Positions 55,328 to 63,276 of a stretch of 64,000 nt of DNA are shown here, in pieces. Origin of the DNA: a virus. The DNA lies in the IMG/VR virus record IMGVR_UViG_3300037475_000071, positions 1 through 64,000 of that record, one strand, 5' to 3'. Position 1 is the stretch's first letter. Each line of letters begins with the position of its first letter. A program made the position numbers and the translations under genes. The notes below the pieces were generated by a model. The model saw only the letters and a list, made by a program, of their open reading frames with translations, ran no database searches and was not told the DNA's origin.

Positions 55328-55573
55328 ACGCCAATAATACAGTTCACTTGCTCATGCGGAAACGAGTTTGAAAAGATACTGCCCTTCCGCAAAGTCCACG
55401 ACAAAATGAAACACGCTTGCCCTTCCTGTGGCAAGAGCGCACCCAGAATCTTATTCTCCCGTGTGCTAGAGCCCCATTTTTATGGGAGTCCAGAAGGCTA
55501 TCACAAGCCAAGCGCAGCGCGTAGATACAGCTACAAACTTGCAGCGGCCAACGGAAATGGAAACGCTATATGA
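55328..55573 (+). CDS. FmdB-like zinc ribbon protein with ACG start
   Basis: 81 aa. Reads (T/M)PIIQFTCSCGNEFEKILPF, then HACPSCGKSAPRI, a FmdB-type zinc ribbon, which normally begins MPxYxYxC. The first codon is ACG, with perfect AGGAGG 5 bases upstream (55317-55322) and a promoter before it. No ATG, GTG or TTG is in frame between promoter and domain. Confidence 0.65.
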   Translation, partial: TPIIQFTCSCGNEFEKILPFRKVHDKMKHACPSCGKSAPRILFSRVLEPHFYGSPEGYHKPSAARRYSYKLAAANGNGNAI

Positions 55574-55755
55574 GACTACTAAGAATTTGGTTATGGACGT
55601 TAGGACTTGCCGGCATTCTGTCATTCCTATTCTCGGTGTGCATGGTAATCGGCAACATCATCTACGACGCGGCCCCGTTTACCTCGGTGGCCGTTGCTTT
55701 CGTCAGCTTCACGCTGTTAATAGCCTACCTCATCAAGGAAGCTACAACACTGTAA
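55570..55755 (+). CDS. two-span membrane protein
   Basis: 61 aa: two hydrophobic helices, LWTLGLAGILSFLFSVCMVI and FTSVAVAFVSFTLLIAYLI, with a short loop. ATGA and TAATG overlaps. Role unknown; could be lysis-related. Confidence 0.6.
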   Translation: MRLLRIWLWTLGLAGILSFLFSVCMVIGNIIYDAAPFTSVAVAFVSFTLLIAYLIKEATTL

Positions 55756-56354
55756 TGACTATACACGCTCCTAAGATCGTACCTGAAATCTCAGTACCAA
55801 ATGCTGAGTGCCCCTTCCCCCAGCGTTACAGCATGTATGAGGGCATGAGCAGTGAACTGGAAGTTTTGGAATTCCTCCATTCGTTGGTGCGCCTACTCAA
55901 ACCTGAAGTAGCTATAGAGACGGGTACCTACGTCGGCTGGTCGGCGTTGAACATGGTTCAGGCCATGCACAAGAACGGCTTCGGCGTTCTCCACACAGCA
56001 GAACCCTGCCGGGAACTATGGGAGGCCGCCGCCCAGCGCCTAGTAGGATACGAAGACCACGTACAGTTTCACCATTGCACGGGAGAAGAAATGATTGACC
56101 GCATTCCCGACATCATTGACTTCGCGTTCTTGGATTCCAACATCGACACACGCATTAGAGAGATGCGAGCTCTGATGCCGCGGCTAAAGGAGAACGGCGT
56201 CGTTGCGGTGCACGATTGTAGTAGTTTCCACCAGCAGAATAGCAATGGGCCGAGAAAAACCTTCATGGCCTTTGCCGCCACCCACAGAATGCAGATCATA
56301 AATCTAGATTCACCAAGAGGCGTTGCAGTTCTAAGGAGATGGCCTACCGTATGA
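55755..56354 (+). CDS. class I SAM methyltransferase (Methyltransf_24-like)
   Basis: 199 aa. VAIETGTYVGWSALNMVQAM (motif I), LHTAEPCRELWEAA, DIIDFAFLDSNIDTRIREM, LKENGVVAVHDCS. Close in layout to rhamnosyl or sugar O-methyltransferases. It may serve the glycosyltransferase products. ATGA with next gene. Confidence 0.8.
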   Translation: MTIHAPKIVPEISVPNAECPFPQRYSMYEGMSSELEVLEFLHSLVRLLKPEVAIETGTYVGWSALNMVQAMHKNGFGVLHTAEPCRELWEAAAQRLVGYEDHVQFHHCTGEEMIDRIPDIIDFAFLDSNIDTRIREMRALMPRLKENGVVAVHDCSSFHQQNSNGPRKTFMAFAATHRMQIINLDSPRGVAVLRRWPTV

Positions 56355-56476
56355 CCGCAGCAATGCTTTACGAGGACTGGGAGAGCACTGGCCCTGGTCA
56401 GGAAGGCCCAGACGTAATTCTAATTCTACTTGTCTTGCTGCTGGTGGGACTTCTGGCAAAGGCGGTGTTCGGATGA
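56351..56476 (+). CDS. tail-anchored membrane peptide
   Basis: 41 aa. Acidic start, then VILILLVLLLVGLLAKAVFG as one transmembrane helix at the C-terminus. ATGA overlaps on both sides. Confidence 0.5.
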   Translation: MTAAMLYEDWESTGPGQEGPDVILILLVLLLVGLLAKAVFG

Positions 56477-56823
56477 AGGGTAAACGCGGCAGTCCAACCC
56501 AGTTAGAACTCAATCAAAAGCTGAAGGACAAGGTTGCAAAGCTGGAAGAGGAAGTCAAGACACTCCGGCGCAAGCTGAAGTCAAGCGAGTTCTGGTCGAA
56601 GTTCGTTTACCCAGAAGGGGCCAAGGCTACCGACATCCAGAACGAATTGATGGATTACCACGAGATGTTGGGCGAGGTGGACAAGGTTTACGACCACATT
56701 ACGTGCGGCCGGATTTCAAAGCCCAACACCAAAGCATCGTCGGTAATAGCTGTAGCCAATGAAGTGGCGCAACGGGACATACAGAACGCTATAGAAGATC
56801 ACCACGAGGTCTATTCAGAGTAA
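56473..56823 (+). CDS. coiled-coil phage protein
   Basis: 116 aa. A coiled coil LNQKLKDKVAKLEEEVKTLRRKLK, then YDHITCGRISKPNTKASSVIAVAN, a conserved phage block of unknown role. Confidence 0.7.
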   Translation: MKGKRGSPTQLELNQKLKDKVAKLEEEVKTLRRKLKSSEFWSKFVYPEGAKATDIQNELMDYHEMLGEVDKVYDHITCGRISKPNTKASSVIAVANEVAQRDIQNAIEDHHEVYSE

Positions 56824-57258
56824 ATGCCAACCAAATACTCATTGGGTCTATCGTTCAACAAGACTGGCAGCCGAGTGGTGCTCATTCGTAAAAAGCGTCC
56901 CAAGTGGCAGCTAGGCAGGTTGAACGGCGTCGGAGGCCATGTGGAACCCAGCGAGAGCTTCCGTCAGTGCATGGTGAGGGAGTTCAAGGAAGAGACTGGG
57001 GTAGCGACTGACCCTTATTCGTGGCAGGACTTTGGTCACTTGAAGAACCCCGCCGCGACCGTAGCCATGTTCATGCGCTTTGACGACGACGTGTACGACG
57101 TTCAAACCATGACCGACGAAGCTGTGGAGTTATGGGAGGTGAGTGATCTGCATAAAGAGCCGGACTCTGGACTCATGACAAACCTGCGATGGATTATTCC
57201 GTCAGCCGTGGACAAGTGGGAGCACAACAGTGGGTTGTACATTGAGGCTACGCTGTGA
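56824..57258 (+). CDS. Nudix hydrolase
   Basis: 144 aa. Nudix box GGHVEPSESFRQCMVREFKE followed by ETGV (residues 37-60), complete. MutT-like size. It would hydrolyse a nucleoside diphosphate-linked compound, perhaps an oxidised nucleotide or NDP-sugar. Starts right after the previous stop. Confidence 0.9.
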   Translation: MPTKYSLGLSFNKTGSRVVLIRKKRPKWQLGRLNGVGGHVEPSESFRQCMVREFKEETGVATDPYSWQDFGHLKNPAATVAMFMRFDDDVYDVQTMTDEAVELWEVSDLHKEPDSGLMTNLRWIIPSAVDKWEHNSGLYIEATL

Positions 57259-57276
57259 GCGACATGGAGAGAACTG

Positions 57277-57651
57277 GTGACAATCGAAGAACTGGCTAAG
57301 ACCTACAAGCTCAAAACCAAGAAGGTCTGCGAGGGTGAGTACGTCATTCCCGGCAAGCTGGGGGAAATCTACATGTACGACGAGGACGAAGGTCTGGTCG
57401 GGGCGATGTTCCTGTCAGAGACTCCGACTAAAGGATGGGCGTTCCGCAAGAAAGAGTTCACTAAGGCGGGGGCCAGCATCGTTCAAAACGGTGAATACGA
57501 AGGAGCGGTATCATTCCCCGCCACCGACAAGGCACTAATGAAGCTAGCCATCAAGCTACTCGGCGTTAGAACCAAGAGAACGGTGTCGGAAACAGAGCGC
57601 AAGAAGCTGACAGACAGGCTTACTAAGGCGCGGCAGGCTAAAGGACGATAG
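57277..57651 (+). CDS. unknown protein
   Basis: 124 aa from GTG. KKVCEGEYVIPGKLGEIYMYDED, WAFRKKEFTKAG, then a helical basic end. No family recognised. Confidence 0.6.
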   Translation: MTIEELAKTYKLKTKKVCEGEYVIPGKLGEIYMYDEDEGLVGAMFLSETPTKGWAFRKKEFTKAGASIVQNGEYEGAVSFPATDKALMKLAIKLLGVRTKRTVSETERKKLTDRLTKARQAKGR

Positions 57652-57802
57652 CAACCTCTGCGACGTTTTTAAAAGGGTACAGAAAACAGGGGGAATTCGT
57701 CCTAGAAACGATTGATACTGTACTGCCCACGTCGTACTGTCTAGCGATAAATTGTCATTACGGTTCATTAACCACGTAACCTATTAAGACACAAGGAGAT
57801 AC

Positions 57803-57895
57803 ATGGCAAACGCAAAGATACTTAACAAAACTAACCTTAAACTTAGCACCAAAGAACTAAAACTCCTTGTGGCTTTGCTTTGGAAAGGAATATAA
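57803..57895 (+). CDS. tiny leader-like peptide
   Basis: 30 aa: MANAKILNKTNLKLSTKELK then LLVALLWKGI. AAGGAG lies 6 bases before the ATG, and the stop is directly followed by GTG of the next gene. It may couple translation. Confidence 0.5.
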   Translation: MANAKILNKTNLKLSTKELKLLVALLWKGI

Positions 57896-58261
57896 GTGAG
57901 CACAGCAGCCATCGCAGTTACCAACGCCAGCATCCAGCAATCCGGCGACAACGCATCCGATGAACTCAAACGTCAACTGGCGGGTGCCATACTGGGCGTT
58001 GCCAAAACCAAGAGCGAGTTCACGACCGACGATGTTTGGACGGAGTTTGAACGTCGTGGAGGTACGTCCTACCTGTCCGCGGCTGAGCGATCAGTGCTTG
58101 GTTACGTCGTTAGGCAGGGTGTGCGGCTGGGCTATATCAATGCCAGCCAGAAGTCGCGGCGGTCAAAGCGGCCCTCATCACACAGTCGGCTTCTAACCGT
58201 GTTCGTATCCAACCAGAACAAGCTGAGTGACATTCAGGAAGGGCGGAACTATGTCTCCTAA
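57896..58261 (+). CDS. unknown protein
   Basis: 121 aa from GTG. FTTDDVWTEFERRGGTSYLSAAERSVLGYVVRQGVRLGYI reads like a small wHTH found in phages. C-terminal basic linker. Role unknown. Confidence 0.6.
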   Translation: MSTAAIAVTNASIQQSGDNASDELKRQLAGAILGVAKTKSEFTTDDVWTEFERRGGTSYLSAAERSVLGYVVRQGVRLGYINASQKSRRSKRPSSHSRLLTVFVSNQNKLSDIQEGRNYVS

Positions 58262-58490
58262 GAAGAGAGCAAAGCGCAAGGCGGCCGCAGCAAAGCCAAT
58301 GAGGTTTAGATTTGTGAAAGATAATGATGGGCATACCTATCTTATAGAAGCAGACCAGATAGGGCAGTTCGAAACATGGTTGGAAGCTGGGCCATACTGG
58401 GACTGGAATGGATACGAGGGAGAAGACTTCAACATCTACCGAGTAGACGGCACAGGGCAATACACCTTCACCGACCCACAGCAAGACTAG
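58251..58490 (+). CDS. unknown basic small protein
   Basis: 79 aa. Start MSPKKRAKRKAAAAKPMRFRF, then a conserved-looking ADQIGQFETWLEAGPYWDWNGYEG. Overlaps the previous gene by 11 bases; a terminator follows. Confidence 0.6.
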   Translation: MSPKKRAKRKAAAAKPMRFRFVKDNDGHTYLIEADQIGQFETWLEAGPYWDWNGYEGEDFNIYRVDGTGQYTFTDPQQD

Positions 58491-58510
58491 CTCCTTTACA
58501 AACACAAATA

Positions 58511-58560
58511 GACCCAAAGCCGCCTACCTGTACCTTGGTAGATGACTTTGGGTCTTTTTT
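58511..58560 (+). terminator. strong intrinsic terminator
   Basis: GACCCAAAG (58511-58519) with CTTTGGGTC (58546-58554), inner CTACC/GGTAG, then TTTTTT. Closes the rightward replication block. Confidence 0.9.
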
Positions 58561-58590
58561 ATTGTATGCTATAAAGCCTTGGAGGTAGCA

Positions 58591-58803
58591 ATGAACCTTG
58601 AACCAATCAAGCAACAACTGAAGGCGGAATTAGAGCGGATACAAACTGCACTGACTGCGCTCGATGAACTAGACGGCGCAAAGCCAGCACAAGAGTACCG
58701 TTCAGTCAAAACAAACAAACGCCACATGAGCGAAGCAGCGCGTAAGCGCATTTCTATGGCACAGAAAGCACGCTGGGCCAAACAACGTAAGGAAGCCGCA
58801 TAA
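58591..58803 (+). CDS. small basic helical protein
   Basis: 70 aa; start MNLEPIKQQ with GGAGG 5 bases upstream. LKAELERIQTALTALDELDG, then a basic tail RKRISMAQKARWAKQRKEAA that resembles DNA-binding tails of bacterial proteins. Function unknown. Last plus-strand gene. Confidence 0.6.
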   Translation: MNLEPIKQQLKAELERIQTALTALDELDGAKPAQEYRSVKTNKRHMSEAARKRISMAQKARWAKQRKEAA

Positions 58804-58809
58804 CGAATC

Positions 58810-58840
58810 GGGCCGCGGAAGGAGACAGCAACCGCGGCCC
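58810..58840. terminator. hairpin between convergent operons
   Basis: GGGCCGCGG and CCGCGGCCC, 13-base loop. Poor T-runs on both sides, but it lies exactly between converging transcripts. Confidence 0.55.
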
Positions 58841-58858
58841 AACCTCGTTCCCTCAACT

Positions 58859-59683
58859 CTAAAAAATCTTCTGCACCGGAATCGGATACGGCCCTGTCAG
58901 CGTGTTTATCTTGTTGGTAGCACTCTGGCTTGTAGGGGTCGCGGGGTACACGCCGTTCACCGCATCGTATTCAAACCAAGCAATCGGCCCATAGCCACGC
59001 CGGAACTGCTTGGTCTCTTTGGCTGTGTATTGAACCACACCATTAACCAGCGCCCCACCGCGCTCGTAATCCGCAAACCAGTCCTCACCTGCCGGAAGGT
59101 CGCCAATCGCAGCCGAGTTCAGGTACGGCCCACGAACCGTGCAACGGCACAGCTTATTGGAGTATCTAACCGCGTCTGGAACCCCACCCGTTTCGTAGGT
59201 AAGGTAGTCGGTTTCTGGAGGGGCTAAAGTAAACGACCACGAACCAGGTTCTGGCAATAATGTCACTGTCGGCATCACTGGATCAGGGGCGGCCATATAC
59301 GCCACAGCCACGCCGGGGATGTCCGACGACGCACTGCCGGCCGTGTAGACCGGAGGTGGAACTACCAACGTTGAAGGAGTGTAGTCTAAATAACGTGGGA
59401 AACGACGTGCGCCGTTTTGGAAGAACATCTTCCCTGTTGACGGGTCTGTCCATACCTTTTCCGTCAGGAGCTGGCGAATCCACGGGCCAGAGGCTCTGCA
59501 CCAGTCCCACGGATACGTAGTGTTGTTCGTGGTGTTTATCCCTTTGGAGAACACAACATCAATCGAACCATCTGCTGCGGCTGGGAAAGCGTAGACGTAG
59601 CTGGGCGTGCTGCCTGACAAGTATTTACCAGCCATCAGCGTCGGCGACGGCATCATAATGTCGTTCAAAAAATCTATCCGCAT
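58859..59683 (-). CDS. putative virion protein
   Basis: 274 aa. Beta-rich with Pro/Gly/Ser: MAGKYLSGSTPSYVYAFPAA, WIRQLLTEKVWTDPSTGKMFF, and a C-terminal YGPIAWFEYDAVNG. No domain. Likely structural from composition and late-strand location. Confidence 0.5.
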   Translation of the reverse strand: MRIDFLNDIMMPSPTLMAGKYLSGSTPSYVYAFPAAADGSIDVVFSKGINTTNNTTYPWDWCRASGPWIRQLLTEKVWTDPSTGKMFFQNGARRFPRYLDYTPSTLVVPPPVYTAGSASSDIPGVAVAYMAAPDPVMPTVTLLPEPGSWSFTLAPPETDYLTYETGGVPDAVRYSNKLCRCTVRGPYLNSAAIGDLPAGEDWFADYERGGALVNGVVQYTAKETKQFRRGYGPIAWFEYDAVNGVYPATPTSQSATNKINTLTGPYPIPVQKIF

Positions 59684-59707
59684 TGGTACTCCATACTTAA
59701 AATTTGA

Positions 59708-59968
59708 CTAGCAGGGGCGCATGTTGGAATCGAAGTGGCTGCCGCCCCACGCGGCTATATAACGATAGTCGGCGTACAGGCATGAAGCGCAGAGGAGCAC
59801 CTCGCCGGGATTAGCGAACTGCCCCCAGTAAATAGAAGACATCTCGAACGTCGCTGGCGCAGGCGGTAAGAACACGAATTTATCACACCGACTACACGCA
59901 GAGACAATCTCATCCGTGGCCATGCTACTGGTAACGTTTAGGCCAATTGAGGCATCGTAGTCAGCCAT
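59708..59968 (-). CDS. small protein with Cys pairs
   Basis: 86 aa. CSRCDKFVFLPP and CASCLYADYRYIAAWGG are Cys pairs, zinc-like. One-base overlap with the next gene upstream. Unknown. Confidence 0.55.
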   Translation of the reverse strand: MADYDASIGLNVTSSMATDEIVSACSRCDKFVFLPPAPATFEMSSIYWGQFANPGEVLLCASCLYADYRYIAAWGGSHFDSNMRPC

Positions 59969-60324
59969 TAGCTAGGATCGGGGAGGCCCTCTCGGTCACC
60001 CTGCTTCCCGTCTCCTGCTTTGGTGAAGTATCTGCCTATAGAATTACCAACGCCGTTGGCTCCCAGAACGGTGAGCATAGTAGGAAAGTCCGTTCGGTCT
60101 TTAGCAAACATGAATGCCACAGTTACGGCTATAATTCCGAACGCCGTCGCAATTCCGTGGAGCAGGTAAACCATTCTCGACATTTCCTCTGGTTTCTCAA
60201 GACACCCGGTAAGGATGGTTTTCAGGAAATCAATCACCCTAGAGCGCATCTTAACCCCAGCAATGAACGCCAGAGACGATGACGATAAAACAATAATGAG
60301 AACTTTCAGTACAGTGATAATCAT
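59968..60324 (-). CDS. membrane protein, holin candidate
   Basis: 118 aa. An N-terminal hydrophobic helix VLKVLIIVLSSSSLAFIAG and a second, LLHGIATAFGIIAVTVAFMF, with a polar Gly-rich tail. Overlaps the spanin-like gene by ATGA. Size and place fit a holin, but so would a tail membrane protein. Confidence 0.55.
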   Translation of the reverse strand: MIITVLKVLIIVLSSSSLAFIAGVKMRSRVIDFLKTILTGCLEKPEEMSRMVYLLHGIATAFGIIAVTVAFMFAKDRTDFPTMLTVLGANGVGNSIGRYFTKAGDGKQGDREGLPDPS

Positions 60325-61073
60325 AGATGCCCTATCTCATAACCGACAGCAGCGCCGAGAGCGATCTCTCCAACCTTTGTCACGCCGTCGAAGATGCGCC
60401 GTATCTTGGATTTCTTAGCAACCTTCTCGAAGGCGGCAACGGTGTCATTGCACTTGTCTAGTGTCTTGGTCACCGTCAGCAGTTCCCCAGTCAATGCCTG
60501 CGTCTTTCCCTGCTCGATCTGGTAGAGATTGGTCGTATCTTTCAGGTCGGATACAGCGGTGTCGCCCTTAATCTTGTCCTGAATGGCTCCTTGCACCTGT
60601 GCCGGCGTGAAGGCCAGCTTCTGGTCTGGGGTAATCTGTGCTTGCGCGTCGTAATACTGCTTTACGGCCTTGGCAACATCGTCTGGAGTGACCAGTGCTT
60701 GAACCGCCTGCGTCTGTTGCGCAGACTGTGCGTCACGTTGTACGACCGTGCGCGTTACTACTTGCTGCTGGGCCGTAGCGTTCTTTAGTTGCTGCTCAAC
60801 CTGCGCCTTCTCGACCTGCATCTGCTTTAACTGCGCTTGATACCCAGCCTGAACCTGCTCGGCTGCGGCGAGTGCCTTATCATACCCAGTAATCTCGTGT
60901 TTCACCACGAAACCCAGTACGAGCAAAGCAGCCAGCAACACTGCTACGAGCAGTCCACTGACTTGGAGGTGCTTATTGCTTAGGATTTTGGCTTGGTTCT
61001 CGAAGCTGGTGAGGATTAACGAAAGGTCACTTTCTATCTTTTGTCCGGTCGTTGGTAAAGTCGGGGAAGCCAT
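60321..61073 (-). CDS. membrane-anchored coiled-coil protein (spanin-like?)
   Basis: 250 aa. Transmembrane helix LLVAVLLAALLVLGFVV (about 44-60), then a long Gln/Ala-rich coiled coil QAQLKQMQVEKAQVEQQLKN, and a second hydrophobic Gly-rich end GEIALGAAVGYEIGHL. Inner-membrane spanins have a similar start, but the length and end differ. Carries a CGCAGACTGTGCG copy (60720). Confidence 0.6.
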   Translation of the reverse strand: MASPTLPTTGQKIESDLSLILTSFENQAKILSNKHLQVSGLLVAVLLAALLVLGFVVKHEITGYDKALAAAEQVQAGYQAQLKQMQVEKAQVEQQLKNATAQQQVVTRTVVQRDAQSAQQTQAVQALVTPDDVAKAVKQYYDAQAQITPDQKLAFTPAQVQGAIQDKIKGDTAVSDLKDTTNLYQIEQGKTQALTGELLTVTKTLDKCNDTVAAFEKVAKKSKIRRIFDGVTKVGEIALGAAVGYEIGHL

Positions 61074-61770
61074 CGAAGTCCTCCTTCTTTTGTTCCTCTT
61101 TCGGCGTAGGTGGAACGAAGGTCTTGGCGCGTTTCCACTGAAACTCAGTCAGCTCTACCGGCAAAGATTCCATGTATTTATTGTTAATCGCTGCATGGAC
61201 TTGGTTGCTAACGAAGCTGAGAACACCTACAATCTTTCCTTTATCGTTGAAAACCCCTGACCCAGAATCGCCGAAGAACCCGTTGAGGTCATACATCGTT
61301 ATGCTCTCGGAGTCGGTATCCTCGTCGTCTTTTTTATCGAAGCTGGGACTGTCATCGTCGTCAGTTGTTTCGTAGCCGCTAACGTATCCGCGGCGAAACA
61401 CATCGTTGTTAGCGCCAGGATTACCGAAGATAAAAACCCCGTCACCTTGTTCTGGGGGCTTTACACTCATCTCTGCTATGTCGGTGAACGTAATACCATC
61501 CAGCAAATAGATGGCGTGGTCTAGCCCGTCTTCCATCACTTCGACAACTTTGACAGACTCCCCGTCTATCTCTATCGTGCGCGTGATTCCCACACAGTGG
61601 GCCGCCGTCAATAAAGCATTGGGGCCGACCGCCGTGCCGGAGCATTTCCCTCTACCCTCGTTGATGCTACTAACGCGCAAGCGGTGAGTGGACTTGTGGG
61701 CGGTGCTCACAACCGAGTCCGCACCGAAGCCGAGGACGGAGCACATCAATATCATTAAAAACGTTTTCAC
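61027..61770 (-). CDS. secreted trypsin-like serine protease
   Basis: 247 aa from GTG. Signal peptide MKTFLMILMCSVLGFGA. Catalytic triad: H58 in LLTAAHCV, D84 in GLDHAIYLL, S169 in GDSGSGV. An acidic insert DDDDSPSFDKKDDEDTDSES lies before the Ser loop, and a Lys/Glu-rich tail follows. A chymotrypsin-fold protease is uncommon in phages. It could act in lysis, on envelope proteins, or in the lysogen. Overlaps its neighbours. Confidence 0.85.
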   Translation of the reverse strand: MKTFLMILMCSVLGFGADSVVSTAHKSTHRLRVSSINEGRGKCSGTAVGPNALLTAAHCVGITRTIEIDGESVKVVEVMEDGLDHAIYLLDGITFTDIAEMSVKPPEQGDGVFIFGNPGANNDVFRRGYVSGYETTDDDDSPSFDKKDDEDTDSESITMYDLNGFFGDSGSGVFNDKGKIVGVLSFVSNQVHAAINNKYMESLPVELTEFQWKRAKTFVPPTPKEEQKKEDFDGFPDFTNDRTKDRK

Positions 61771-61916
61771 TTCTGGTTCTCCTTGTCCTTCTTGGCGGCA
61801 TCTAGTTTGTCTTTTACAGCTTGGCGGTATCGCGGATCGCGTTTATATCTATCGCGGGAATATTGCCACAGGATTTCTCGGAAGGTGCCTTCCTTATACG
61901 TTGGCGGTTTCGGCAT
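61767..61916 (-). CDS. small basic protein
   Basis: 49 aa: MPKPPTYKEGTFREILWQYS and RDPRYRQAVKDKLDAAKK. Helical, charged. Stop overlaps the protease GTG (GTGA). Confidence 0.5.
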   Translation of the reverse strand: MPKPPTYKEGTFREILWQYSRDRYKRDPRYRQAVKDKLDAAKKDKENQK

Positions 61917-62139
61917 TGTCTAACCTCTCCTCAACAACTCTGACCGCCGAGCGAATGGTGACTTCGGCATCTTTCATTTCGTACCCAGTGGACTGAATAT
62001 CCATATGTGGAACGCTGGCAGGAGCCAGTCCCCTCTTGGCTAGGTCTTTTTTGTACTCGTCAAACAACGCCTTAATGTCGATGTTCAGTGAGCCAACGGT
62101 CTTTGGTTTGGAGCAGTGGAAATAGAGAACTTCACCCAT
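61894..62139 (-). CDS. unknown small protein
   Basis: 81 aa. VLYFHCSKPKTVGSLNIDIKALFDEYKKD, EVTIRSAVRVVEERLDN. No family recognised. Overlaps both neighbours. Confidence 0.55.
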   Translation of the reverse strand: MGEVLYFHCSKPKTVGSLNIDIKALFDEYKKDLAKRGLAPASVPHMDIQSTGYEMKDAEVTIRSAVRVVEERLDNAETANV

Positions 62140-62866
62140 TCACTTCCTCCGTGGAAAGCAGCACAGTGTGCGCCCAGCTATTCAACTCTTCGGCGGTAGG
62201 GCCGGGAACGGAGTCAGCAACAATGGTGTCGAACAAAACTACTGCGTCTTTTTTAAGTTCTTCAAGACTGTTGTCGGGGCATACTATCTCATAATCGAAT
62301 TTGTATCCGTCTAGCTTTGATTCGGAAGGATGAGTCAAACCGTTGTCGAAGCCGTAACGTTCAACCTTAACGGTAACGCCGTCCATGCGATTACGAATGA
62401 ACCAGTACTCGTTAGGAAATCTTAAATCTGTCACGAGTGCTACTTGAGGCCGTTCTTTGTCCACCGTTGCCTGTAGGCGTCCTATCCAATAAAAGGGATT
62501 TTGAAACCTACGGTACTCAGTTCCCCAAAATTGTAAAAGCAGCCGTTGCTTACCGTAAGGGCAAAGGGGGTCAGCCATGTCTGGTGCTGGGTCGTAAGAG
62601 ATACGAAGAGGTTGCCCTACGGCATCCTTGTACCCGTTCTGCACACAGAGCTTATCCGCCCAATGGCAAAGGTGAGCAACAGCGTCTTGCGCAGACAAGT
62701 TGTGCTGCACCATCGTAAACTCTATGGCTTGGGTGTACTCTTTTTTCAATTCGTCAGCGAAGGCGTACTTGCGTATGTCGTACTGCCCACCGCGAGCCTT
62801 GATGATCTCAGCGGCAACCGTGTCCTTCCCGTTTCTTGCGCGAAACCCAATTCCTATAAGCAACAT
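62132..62866 (-). CDS. deoxynucleoside monophosphate kinase
   Basis: 244 aa. P-loop GIGFRARNGKDTVAAEII (Walker A with GKDT, as in phage dNMP kinases), FADELKK, LLQFWGTEYRR, VALVTDLRFPNEYWFI. Phosphorylates dNMPs to dNDPs for replication. It lies in the late minus strand, far from the other nucleotide genes. Confidence 0.85.
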   Translation of the reverse strand: MLLIGIGFRARNGKDTVAAEIIKARGGQYDIRKYAFADELKKEYTQAIEFTMVQHNLSAQDAVAHLCHWADKLCVQNGYKDAVGQPLRISYDPAPDMADPLCPYGKQRLLLQFWGTEYRRFQNPFYWIGRLQATVDKERPQVALVTDLRFPNEYWFIRNRMDGVTVKVERYGFDNGLTHPSESKLDGYKFDYEIVCPDNSLEELKKDAVVLFDTIVADSVPGPTAEELNSWAHTVLLSTEEVNG

Positions 62867-63195
62867 TATCCCCTCCTCAGTTTGTCGAACTCTTGTACAA
62901 AGACATGGCGGACTGCTCGCTGTAGAACAACGAGAGCAACCTCGACTGCCATAGCCAAAAGGTAGGTTCGAACAACGCCGAGCACAGGGACGTGCAGTGC
63001 GAAATGAAGTAGAACATTAACGACGAACACTGCAACCGCAGTCAGAACATTTCCTAGTCCAAACAACAAAGCAATCACAGGGACTGCTACCGCATACCGT
63101 GCGGTGATCGTCTTTAGGGTTGTGTCTTCCTTCTTGATGGGCACGAGCAACTTACCCAACCAAGCGTTTAATTTCTGCGATAGTCTCACCAACAT
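62866..63195 (-). CDS. multi-span membrane protein, holin candidate
   Basis: 109 aa. Three hydrophobic helices: YAVAVPVIALLFGLGNVL, AVAVFVVNVLLHFALHVPVL, LLAMAVEVALVVLQRAV, with a basic end. Holin class I topology. One-base overlap with the dNMP kinase. Confidence 0.6.
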   Translation of the reverse strand: MLVRLSQKLNAWLGKLLVPIKKEDTTLKTITARYAVAVPVIALLFGLGNVLTAVAVFVVNVLLHFALHVPVLGVVRTYLLAMAVEVALVVLQRAVRHVFVQEFDKLRRG

Positions 63196-63236
63196 CAGTT
63201 GGTTGTCTCCTTGTTTATGGGGTTAGAGGTTGACCA

Positions 63237-63267
63237 CAAGGTCTGCCAGTTTCCCCAGCAGACCTTG
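63237..63267. other. 10-bp hairpin between late genes
   Basis: CAAGGTCTGC and GCAGACCTTG around an 11-base loop, after the tailspike gene on the minus strand. No T-run, so likely an RNA-processing or stability stem rather than a terminator. Confidence 0.5.
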
Positions 63268-63276
63268 TAGCGAAGT

